A stretch of DNA of 64,000 bases from Paenibacillus lycopersici (GTDB lineage Bacteria > Bacillota > Bacilli > Paenibacillales > Paenibacillaceae), in NCBI RefSeq assembly GCF_010119935.1, contig NZ_CP048209.1:726001-790000 (forward strand). Direction: 5' to 3'. The position numbers were made by a program, and so were the translations under genes. The notes under the pieces were generated by a model. It ran no database searches and was not told the origin of the DNA. It saw nothing but the letters and a program-made list of their open reading frames with translations. Positions 25,155 through 34,494 of this stretch are shown piece after piece. The first letter of the stretch is position 1. The number at the start of each line of letters is the position of its first letter.

Positions 25155-27491
25155 ATGGCCGGCTACCGGCGTAAAACTCCGGAGGAATTGCTATTATCCA
25201 TTTCTAAAATCCATCGCGGGCGTCTCAAAATTTATATCGGCGCCGTCAGCGGTTCGGGCAAGACCTATCATATGCTGCGCGAGGGCCAGGCGCTCAAGCA
25301 GCAGGGGATCGAGGTCGTCGTCTGCGCCGTATCGACGATGCGCCGTCCGGAAACGGTCGAGCAGCTGGCGGATTTGGAACGTATTCCGAGCATCCATTGG
25401 ATGAAGGGCGACGTGGAGAAGAAGGATTTGAATTTGGATGCGATCGTGAAACGCAATCCGGAAGTATTGCTGGTGGATTCGCTGGCGCACGAGAACCGTC
25501 CGGACGCGAAGTTTCCGACCCGGCGCGAGGATATCCGCTATTTGCTGAGCCTCGGCATCAGCGTCATTACGACGGTCAACGTCTACGAGCTTGAAGGCGT
25601 GACGGAGCAGGCGCAGAAGCTGACCGGCATTTCGCCGGAATGCACGGTGCCCGTCGATTTGCTGGAGCTCGCGGACGAGGTGCGGCTGATCGACGTATCG
25701 CCGGAGACGATTTTGAACCGGCTGAACGAAGGCCGGCTGAACAACGTGAAGGACCCCGAGCTGCTGAAGCGGGGGAACGTCGGCAAGCTGCGGGAGCTGA
25801 CGCTGCGCCTGATGGCGGAGGGCGTGAACGAGTCGCTGGAGAAATACCGCGAAGAACAGGGCTTCATCGGGCCCTCCGGGGCGTCCGAGCGCATCCTGGT
25901 CGCGGCGCAGTACCATATTAACGGCTCGATCTACATCCGGCGCGGGCAGCAGATCGCCAAGCGGCTGGGCGGCGATCTGCAGGTGGTTGTCTTCACGGAT
26001 ACGAGCCAGGAGCCGACGAAGGAACGGGAAGCGTTCAAGAAGTCGATTCTGAAGCTGGTCGAGAAGGTCGGCGCGGGCTTCCGCGAGATCGCTGTCGACA
26101 GCCGCAAGCAGGTGCCGCGCGCGCTCATCCGCTACGCCATGCTCATTAACGCGACCCGCATCGTCATGGGTCACTCCAAGCAGACGCGCTCGGAAGAGCT
26201 GCGGCAGGGCTCCATCGCCCGCAGCCTGCTTAAGCAGACGCGCAACATCGACGTCTTCTTCATGGCCGACCGCGCGGAGCATGACGGGGAGCGGGTGCTG
26301 CCGGTGAAGCGGGCCGTGCCGAAGCCGGCTTCCGAGCCGTACCGCCGTCTGAGCGAACAGGAAGTCGAGAAGAAGATCGAGAGCATCCGGCGCGGCACGT
26401 TCAAGGTGTATGTCGGCGCGGCTCCCGGCGCGGGCAAGACGTATATGATGCTGCGCGAAGGCAATGATTTGCTGCGCAAGGATATCGACGTCGTCATTGG
26501 CTATGTCGATGCGCATGGCCGGGCGGATACGGAGGCGCAGATCGGTAAGCTGACGTCGATTCCGCGCATCGCCCTGGGCGGGCACGGAGCCGAAGAGATG
26601 GACGTCGCCGCCGTTATCGCGCGCAATCCCGAGGTGGTGCTGATCGACGAGCTGGCGCATATCAATGCGCCGGGCAGCCGGAACAAGCACCGTTACGAGG
26701 ATATCCGCGAGATTCTCGATGCCGGCATCTCGGTCATTTCGACGATGAACGTGCAGCATTTGGAGAGCTTGAAGGATGCCGTGGAGCAGATCACCTGCAC
26801 GACCGTCACCGAGACGGTGCCCGACCAGTTCCTTCGCCTCGCGGACGAGATGGAGCTGATCGACGTGGCGCCGAGCGCGCTGCAGCAGCGGCTGCGGGAC
26901 GGCCAGATCTACAAGGCCGAGGACGTGGAAGGCGCCCTTGCCGGCTTCTTCAAGACCGGCAATCTGATCGCGCTGCGCGAGCTTGCGCTGCGGGAGATCG
27001 CCGACGACGTGGATGAGCGGCTGGAGGCGTGGGAACGCCACGGTTCGCTGCGCGGCCCTTGGCGCCGGCACGAATCGATCTTCGTCGCGGTGACGACGGG
27101 CAAGAACGCCGAGCGCCTCATCCGCCGCGGCTTCCGCATCGCCCACCGTTTGAAAGCCGAATGGCATGTGCATTACGTGCGCCCCGAAGGGGAGCGCTCG
27201 GCGGGCTGCGACCAGCGGATCGGCGAGATCAAGGCGTTGACCGATCGGCTCGGCGGGACGTTCGAAGTGCAGTCGGGCGTATCCGCGAACCATATCCCGG
27301 ACGCGCTGCTGGCGAAAGCGAACGAGCTGAAGAGCACGCAGATGATCCTGGGGCAGTCGGGCCGCGGCTTCTGGAGCCGGCTCAAGCAGAAGCCGGTCAT
27401 CGATACGATTTTGCGCGAAGGGCGCCACATGGATGTCCTGGTCGTGGCGGATTTCAATCCGAATATCGCGCTCGGGGAAGAAGAAGAGTAG
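25155..27491 (+). CDS. Tandem KdpD sensor/USP-domain protein lacking a histidine kinase
   Basis: 778 residues: two copies of the KdpD N-terminal module. Module 1 (about residues 20-375) has P-loop GAVSGSGKT (29-37), VDSLAHEN at about 107-114 and a USP domain (ERILVAAQYHING). Module 2 (about 395-770) has P-loop GAAPGAGKT (421-429), canonical IDELAHINAPGS (497-508), NVQHLESLKD and a USP domain (ESIFVAVTTGKNAERLIRR). There is no transmembrane segment, GAF, HisKA or HATPase domain. In module 1 the conserved acidic residue of DELAH is Ser and NVQHLES has become NVYELEG, so it is diverged. USP domains of KdpD proteins are known c-di-AMP receptors, and a c-di-AMP riboswitch lies upstream. No kdpFABC or kdpE is nearby. 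Likely cytoplasmic potassium/c-di-AMP signalling protein; target unknown. Confidence 0.92.
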   Translation: MAGYRRKTPEELLLSISKIHRGRLKIYIGAVSGSGKTYHMLREGQALKQQGIEVVVCAVSTMRRPETVEQLADLERIPSIHWMKGDVEKKDLNLDAIVKRNPEVLLVDSLAHENRPDAKFPTRREDIRYLLSLGISVITTVNVYELEGVTEQAQKLTGISPECTVPVDLLELADEVRLIDVSPETILNRLNEGRLNNVKDPELLKRGNVGKLRELTLRLMAEGVNESLEKYREEQGFIGPSGASERILVAAQYHINGSIYIRRGQQIAKRLGGDLQVVVFTDTSQEPTKEREAFKKSILKLVEKVGAGFREIAVDSRKQVPRALIRYAMLINATRIVMGHSKQTRSEELRQGSIARSLLKQTRNIDVFFMADRAEHDGERVLPVKRAVPKPASEPYRRLSEQEVEKKIESIRRGTFKVYVGAAPGAGKTYMMLREGNDLLRKDIDVVIGYVDAHGRADTEAQIGKLTSIPRIALGGHGAEEMDVAAVIARNPEVVLIDELAHINAPGSRNKHRYEDIREILDAGISVISTMNVQHLESLKDAVEQITCTTVTETVPDQFLRLADEMELIDVAPSALQQRLRDGQIYKAEDVEGALAGFFKTGNLIALRELALREIADDVDERLEAWERHGSLRGPWRRHESIFVAVTTGKNAERLIRRGFRIAHRLKAEWHVHYVRPEGERSAGCDQRIGEIKALTDRLGGTFEVQSGVSANHIPDALLAKANELKSTQMILGQSGRGFWSRLKQKPVIDTILREGRHMDVLVVADFNPNIALGEEEE

Positions 27492-27614
27492 CCGATATCG
27501 TTCATGTTCATATCGAAGATACGATTCGCGATCGGACACGGACGTCCGGCTGGCAGCAAGCACACTGCGGGCCGGGCGTTTCTATTGTCGTACGGCATAC
27601 GCGGAGCAAATCAA

Positions 27615-27636
27615 AAGGCACCTGAGAGGGTGCCTT
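27615..27636. terminator. Hairpin beside MITE copy A (left)
   Basis: AAGGCACC (27615-27622) and GGTGCCTT (27629-27636) form a perfect 8-bp stem with a 6-nt loop, preceded by AAAA. It may terminate the KdpD-like transcript weakly. A near-identical hairpin lies on the other side of the repeat element at 28060-28079. Confidence 0.45.
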
Positions 27637-27641
27637 AAACA

Positions 27642-28056
27642 CTGTTGAGAACCATACGCTGCTTCGAGCAGGCTCGTGGCAAACCGCGTCCTGGAGCATG
27701 GACGGATCCTGTTGGCGCTTCGCCGGCGTGGCATGGATAGCTGTTACCGTTTCGAACCCAGCCGGCTTCATGGCGGCTGGTTCACGGTGCGTCCGTCGAT
27801 GCAAGAGAGTGGACAGGAGATCCGTTATTCGCTGCTTTATCACGTTTTTTCGAGTGCTGGCGGACAAGAGATCCGTTATATCAGCTGATTCACATGTTCT
27901 CGGTACCATCCGGGCACATTAGCGGATCCTGTGTCCGTTCGCTACCCCAAATAGCCTGATTTCGCCAAAAAAACGGAACCTCTGTCCGCCAGTCTTGGAG
28001 GGGGGAACTATTGCTATCAATAGATGCGACATATGCGGGTCGAACATTCTCAACAG
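27642..28056 (+). mobile_element. MITE-like repeat element, copy A (415 bp)
   Basis: It is bounded by 10-bp inverted ends, CTGTTGAGAA (27642-27651) and TTCTCAACAG (28047-28056), and is clearly homologous over its whole length to the reverse complement of 40875-41294. Internally it carries several copies in both orientations of a GGACAGGAGATCCGTTA-like motif. It has no credible coding frame; short frames within it differ between copies. Confidence 0.7.
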
Positions 28057-28059
28057 TCT

Positions 28060-28079
28060 AAGGCACCCGAGAGGGGGCC
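28060..28079. terminator. Hairpin beside MITE copy A (right)
   Basis: AAGGCACCC with GGGGCCTTT around GAGAG, nearly the same sequence as the hairpin at 27615-27636 on the other side of the element. Confidence 0.4.
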
Positions 28080-28119
28080 TTTGCTGTCGGCATATGCTAG
28101 TGCCGTATGCTTGTATAAT

Positions 28120-28262
28120 GCTCGAGCCGTCCGCCCGAATCGTCCACCCGAGCCGTCCGCCTGAGCGATCCGCAGATCCGTCCGCCCGAATCGTCCGCCC
28201 GAGCCATCCGCCGAGCCGTATGCCCGATCCGTCCGTCCGAGTCGTCCACCTCAATTTTGCCC
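28120..28262. repeat. Degenerate short tandem repeats (CGTCCGCCCGA type)
   Basis: About ten imperfect 10-15 bp units of the form GAGCCGTCCGCCCGAATC run head to tail. Non-coding, between MITE copy A and the Fur-family gene. Together with copy A this fills the 830-bp gap after the KdpD-like gene. Confidence 0.6.
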
Positions 28263-28323
28263 GAATTGTTTGGATATCGTTTATGCCGTTAAGCTTGTAA
28301 CGTACCGCCGATGCGGGGGGACG

Positions 28324-28749
28324 TTATTCTCTGCACATCGCGCATACGCCGTAGAACTCGACCCGGCAGCCGTCGACCTGAAACCTGCCATGATCCGTGC
28401 CGGCGGCCATCAGCGATTCGCGATTATCCGGCTCCAAGTTGAATAGGCGGCCGCAAAGCCGGCAACGAAAATGCCAATGGTCCGTTTCGGCCAATTCGAA
28501 GCGGCTGGACTTGCTGCCGTTCGCGAGCTCTCTGGCGATGCCGATCTCGATGAGCAGCTTGAGCGTGCTATAGACGGTCGTCGGACTGACATGCGGGAAT
28601 TTCCCGACCATCGCCTCGTAAATGCGGTCGGCAGTCGGATGCGGCAATTCGAGCAGAAGCTCGACGACTTGTATGCGCTGGGGGGTTATGCGCAAGCCTT
28701 CTTCTTTCATTCTGGCTACGATCGATTCCTTGCTCCATATGACCGCCAT
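28324..28749 (-). CDS. Fur/PerR family metal-dependent regulator
   Basis: 141 residues. Winged helix with LRITPQRIQVVELLLE and HPTADRIYEAMVGKFPHVSPTTVYSTLKLL, then the metal ligands HWH (about residues 91-93) and structural zinc cysteines CRLC and CAMC. Placement right after katG suggests a peroxide regulator. However, by eye the positions equivalent to B. subtilis PerR Asp85 and Asp104 are Glu (SRFELAE) and Asn (RLFNLE), so metal preference and peroxide sensing may differ. AGAGGGGA lies about five bases before the ATG. A terminator just upstream separates it from katG. Confidence 0.87.
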   Translation of the reverse strand: MAVIWSKESIVARMKEEGLRITPQRIQVVELLLELPHPTADRIYEAMVGKFPHVSPTTVYSTLKLLIEIGIARELANGSKSSRFELAETDHWHFRCRLCGRLFNLEPDNRESLMAAGTDHGRFQVDGCRVEFYGVCAMCRE

Positions 28750-28770
28750 CGGTTCCCCTCTTTAATAAAC

Positions 28771-28802
28771 AAAGAGCGGTATTTGGAGGAATACCGCTCT
28801 TT
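28771..28802 (-). terminator. Rho-independent terminator after katG
   Basis: A 13-bp stem AAAGAGCGGTATT (28771-28783) with AATACCGCTCTTT (28790-28802). On the minus strand it is followed by GTTTATTAA. It lies about 80 bp after the katG stop and only 21 bp before the Fur-family start codon. Confidence 0.8.
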
Positions 28803-28880
28803 GCTTCATCTGTTCGGTTCGCGCATTCGGTTCACGCATTCGGTTCGTGCTTTCGGTTCGCGCGGCCCTGCCCGAGCGCC

Positions 28881-31073
<2,193 letters not shown>

Positions 31074-31090
31074 TTATATTATTTATTAAA

Positions 31091-31105
31091 TAATAATAAT
31101 TCTAA
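31091..31105 (-). promoter_or_regulatory. Candidate Per/Fur box upstream of katG
   Basis: On the minus strand the site reads TTAGAATTATTATTA, matching 13 of 15 positions of the PerR consensus TTATAATNATTATAA. It lies 30-44 bp upstream of the katG start. The remaining 31110-31420 shows no coding sequence. Confidence 0.55.
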
Positions 31106-31419
31106 ATACAGTTATACGATGATCCGCCGCGGAATGCAATCCCCTTTTATTTGCTATTTTCAGAATCATGCCGGAATACCTGAATGTTTCCTTCCGATTC
31201 CGGCTGTACTTAGGGCCGTCTCTCTTCTCAATTTATGCAGCGGCCGGAACATGTAGAAACCGTTTTCGCTTCATAGAAGAATAAGTTCCGTCCAAGAAGA
31301 ATACGTTCCGTCGGTCCGTCATCGGGCGCAATCCCGCGCCCTATCGTCTATATCGGCTTACGAATAGCCATCCGGGAGAGCTATAGCCCGTTGTCCTTTA
31401 ACGTCGTTTCTAAAATAAC

Positions 31420-31461
31420 AAATAACAAAGCCGGGCCGTCCATTCAAGGACTGCCCGGCTT
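31420..31461 (-). terminator. Terminator after the aminopeptidase gene
   Basis: AAGCCGGGC (31428-31436) pairs with GCCCGGCTT (31453-31461). The minus-strand continuation TTGTTATTTGTTATTTT is T-rich. Confidence 0.75.
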
Positions 31462-31482
31462 GATTCATGGCTATGCGAGAAT

Positions 31483-32718
31483 CTAGATCACCCAGTTGCC
31501 GCCGCGCATCAGCGGCTCGGCCGTGCCGTCGGCGCGGATTCCGTCGATGTCGAGCTCGGCGGAGCCGATCATGAAGTCGACGTGCACGAGGCTCGTATTG
31601 AGGCCTGCGGCGATTTGCTGCTCCTCGTTCATTTCCTTGCCGCCCTCGATGCAGAACGCGTACGCTTTGCCGATGGCCAGGTGGCAGGATGCGTTCTCGT
31701 CGAACAGCGTGTTGTAGAAAATAATGTTCGTGTCCGAAATCGGCGAGCGATGCGGCACGAGCGCGACTTCCCCGAGGAACGCGGAGCCTTCGTCGGTGCC
31801 GACCAGGTTCTTGAGCACCTCAAGCCCTTCTTCCGCCTGAACGTCGACGATCTTGCCGTCCTTGAAGGTCAGGGAGAAGTCCTTGATCAGGTTGCCGCCG
31901 TAGCTGAGCGGCTTCGTGCTCGAGACGACGCCGTTCGTGCCGCTTCGCAGCGGCGCGGTGAACACTTCCTCCGTCGGCATGTTCGCGACGAAAATATCGC
32001 CCTTCGCGTTCTCGCTGCCCGCGCTGATCCAAATATGGCCGGGCGCCAGCTCCAGCGTCAGATCCGTGCCGGGACCGGTGTAGCGGAGCGCGAAATATTT
32101 CTTCTCGTTCAGGAAGGAAGCCTTCGTATCCAGCGTCTCGATATGCGTCTTCCACGAAGCGACCGGATCCGGCTCGTTGATGCGCGTCGCCGCGAAGATC
32201 GCGTCCCAGAGCGCGTCTTCCTGCTGCTCGGAGGCCACGTCCGGGAATACTTTCGCCGCCCAGTCCGGAGACGGCACGGCGACGATCGACCAGCTGACCT
32301 TATCCGACATCGTGTAGGAACGCCATGTCTTCAGCGCGATGCCCGCCGCTTTGTTGGCATTGGCGATCCGCTCCGGCTTGATGCCCTTGAGCAGGTCGGG
32401 GTTGGCCGCGATGATGCTCAGGAACGCCGCGTTGTCCTTGGCCATGTCCTCCCAGCCTTGCGCCCGCCACTGCGGGTACTCCAGGAACGCTTCGTCCGGA
32501 GCGAGCTCGTATTTCGTACGCGTCACCACATCGTCGTTCCATTCGACATGCACGTTCTTGGCACCGACTTCATAGGCCTTCTTCACGACCATCCGCACGA
32601 ACGGCGCGGACGAGATGCCGGCCGTCACGACCAGCGTTTGGCCGGGCTGTACGTTGACGCCGACCTCGACGGCAAGCGCCGCATAGCGCTCAAGCTTCTT
32701 TTCAAAATCATTGATCAT
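31483..32718 (-). CDS. M29 family metallo-aminopeptidase (AmpS/PepS type)
   Basis: 411 residues, the usual length of M29 aminopeptidases, which remove N-terminal residues using two metal ions. Expected ligand regions are present: NMPTEEVFTAP, FLGEVALVPHRSPIS, NASCHLAIG and SLVHVDFMIGS. The start at 32718 (MINDFEKKLERYA) has AAGGAG nine bases upstream and is preferred over an in-frame ATG at 32739. Cytoplasmic, single-gene unit with its own terminator. Confidence 0.94.
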   Translation of the reverse strand: MINDFEKKLERYAALAVEVGVNVQPGQTLVVTAGISSAPFVRMVVKKAYEVGAKNVHVEWNDDVVTRTKYELAPDEAFLEYPQWRAQGWEDMAKDNAAFLSIIAANPDLLKGIKPERIANANKAAGIALKTWRSYTMSDKVSWSIVAVPSPDWAAKVFPDVASEQQEDALWDAIFAATRINEPDPVASWKTHIETLDTKASFLNEKKYFALRYTGPGTDLTLELAPGHIWISAGSENAKGDIFVANMPTEEVFTAPLRSGTNGVVSSTKPLSYGGNLIKDFSLTFKDGKIVDVQAEEGLEVLKNLVGTDEGSAFLGEVALVPHRSPISDTNIIFYNTLFDENASCHLAIGKAYAFCIEGGKEMNEEQQIAAGLNTSLVHVDFMIGSAELDIDGIRADGTAEPLMRGGNWVI

Positions 32719-32955
32719 GGAATAACACTCCTTACTCATGGATAGTCCTAGTTTAACATATTAGAGGGTCAAACTCTAAAGCACGGGGCGGAGTAAAAAG
32801 GCTTCGGAGGCGTTGCGGCAATCCGGCGAAGGGATGCGGAGCCAGGCTGAAATTTTACGAACATATTTTCGCATAAATGTGCCATTTACAGGAAGATTGC
32901 GTTATACTAGGAGGATATCCGGCCTTGAGGCCGCATGACGAAGGAGGTTGCAGCG

Positions 32956-33306
32956 GTGACGCCTTTTACGGCAGACGTATTGAACATCATTCGCGGCATC
33001 CCGCGCGGCCGCGTCATGACCTACGGCGGAATCGCGGGGCAGGCGGGCAGTCCGCGCGCCGCAAGACAGGTGGTGCGCATCCTCCATTCCATGAGCGGGA
33101 AGTACGAGCTTCCGTGGCACCGCGTCATTAACGCCAAAGGCGAAATCGCCATCGGCAGCGACGAAGGGCGGTTCATGCAGCGGGCGCTGCTCGAGGAGGA
33201 AGGCGTCTACGTCAACCCGGCGGGCGTCGTCGACCTCGCGGAATACGGGTTCGAGCCGGACCGGCGGACCGCGGGCGATCCGATGCCTGAGGAACGGCGC
33301 GACTGA
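32956..33306 (+). CDS. Alkyltransferase-like (ATL) DNA repair protein
   Basis: 116 residues, the size of a lone methylguanine-DNA methyltransferase C-terminal domain: VLNIIRGIPRGRVMTYGGIA, the arginine-finger helix SPRAARQVVRIL and LPWHRVINAKGEI. The active-site Cys of the usual PCHRV motif is Trp (W54), the hallmark of ATL proteins. These do not transfer alkyl groups but bind O6-alkylguanine and hand it to nucleotide excision repair. The GTG at 32956 is eight bases after AAGGAGG; the longer in-frame ATG at 32935 lies upstream of the site. Confidence 0.92.
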   Translation: MTPFTADVLNIIRGIPRGRVMTYGGIAGQAGSPRAARQVVRILHSMSGKYELPWHRVINAKGEIAIGSDEGRFMQRALLEEEGVYVNPAGVVDLAEYGFEPDRRTAGDPMPEERRD

Positions 33307-33309
33307 ACA

Positions 33310-33430
33310 TTGGATAATGGCATGAATGATTGCATGACTAATGGATTGCATGACTAATGGATTGAATGACTAATGAACTGAATGATTGATGGATTGAATA
33401 ATTGATGCACCGAATGATTCATGGAATGCA
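33310..33430. repeat. Degenerate tandem repeats of about 16-17 bp
   Basis: Units of the type ATGACTAATGGATTG(C/A) recur about seven times between the ATL and EamA genes. No reading frame of substance. Confidence 0.6.
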
Positions 33431-33465
33431 TGACAGAAGGATAGCAAGAGAAAGAAGGATGGCCT

Positions 33466-34380
33466 GTGCCCAGAACCGTATACGTCGCGCTGCTTGGTTT
33501 AAGTCTCATCTGGGGCGGATCGTTTTATTTTATCAAAATGCTGCTGCACGACTTCGGGCCGTGGTCGATCGCTTGTCTGCGCTCAACCTGCGGGCTGCTC
33601 GTCGTGCTGCTCATCATGCTCGCGTTCCGCAAACCGTTCGGCTTCCGCACGATCCCGTGGGGCGCGATGTTCGTCATGGCCGCGATCAATACGGCGCTGC
33701 CCTGGACGCTGATCGCGTTCAGCGAGGAACGGATTCCGAGCGGCATGGCATCCATCCTGAACGCGACGACGCCGATATGGACGGTGCTTATCGGCATGCT
33801 CTTCTTCCGCGGCCGCTCCGGCCGGATGCAGTGGATCGGCCTCGGCATCGCCACGGCCGGCCTGCTCGTGCTGCTCGGCATTAAGCCCGGCGCGCTGCTG
33901 TCGGTGGACGGCATCGGCTTTGCCGGCATGATGGGCGCCGCCTGCTGTTACGGCATCGGCTCGCAGCTGTCGAAGCGGCTGTCGGTGCGCGGCTGCACCA
34001 TGTACCAAATTACATACGGCACGCTGCTCAGCAGTGCGGCATTGAGCGGTGTCTTTGCGTTGACGACGGAATCGATGTCGTTGCCGAAGCTGACCTCGAT
34101 GACCAATTTGCCGATGATCGCCGGGCTCGGCTTGTTCGGTTCCGGGTTTGCCTACATCTTGTTCTACTACATGGTGGAGAAGGGGAGCGCCGAATTCGCT
34201 TCCATGGTTACGTACCTGGTGCCCTCGACCGCCTTGATCTGGGGCTACGCGCTGCTTGACGAGACGATCAAGTGGAATATGCTCGCCGGGCTCGTCATCA
34301 TTCTGGCCGGCGTGTTTCTGGCGGGGCGCAGGGCCCCGCGGCGGATCGCGCGGCAGGAGCTGCGGCGCAATCCGCGGTAA
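33466..34380 (+). CDS. EamA/DMT family transporter
   Basis: 304 residues with ten predicted membrane helices formed by two EamA repeats (VALLGLSLIWGGSFYFIKMLL in the first, GFAGMMGAACCYGIGSQLSK opening the second). This is the drug/metabolite transporter fold that usually exports amino acids or metabolites. The C-terminus is a basic tail (RRAPRRIARQELRRNPR). The start is a GTG about six bases after AAGGA. Substrate unknown. Confidence 0.92.
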   Translation: MPRTVYVALLGLSLIWGGSFYFIKMLLHDFGPWSIACLRSTCGLLVVLLIMLAFRKPFGFRTIPWGAMFVMAAINTALPWTLIAFSEERIPSGMASILNATTPIWTVLIGMLFFRGRSGRMQWIGLGIATAGLLVLLGIKPGALLSVDGIGFAGMMGAACCYGIGSQLSKRLSVRGCTMYQITYGTLLSSAALSGVFALTTESMSLPKLTSMTNLPMIAGLGLFGSGFAYILFYYMVEKGSAEFASMVTYLVPSTALIWGYALLDETIKWNMLAGLVIILAGVFLAGRRAPRRIARQELRRNPR

Positions 34381-34494
34381 TTCCGGTGGTAAGAAAGGCC
34401 GGCAGCAGGACCAAGCGGTAAGAGCGGCTGCCGGAACGGAGTGGAAAGGCAGTCAAGAGCTGAGCCCGCAAGGGCAGGGGAGTGGGGATAAGAC

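Noticed and set aside
25194..27563. 789-residue open frame opposite the KdpD-like gene
   Set aside because: Long only because of codon bias. The plus strand has P-loops, USP domains, a ribosome site and a riboswitch.
27508..27909. 133-residue minus-strand frame in MITE copy A
   Set aside because: A partial counterpart in copy B is shifted and interrupted. Similarity follows the DNA repeat and is not codon-like.
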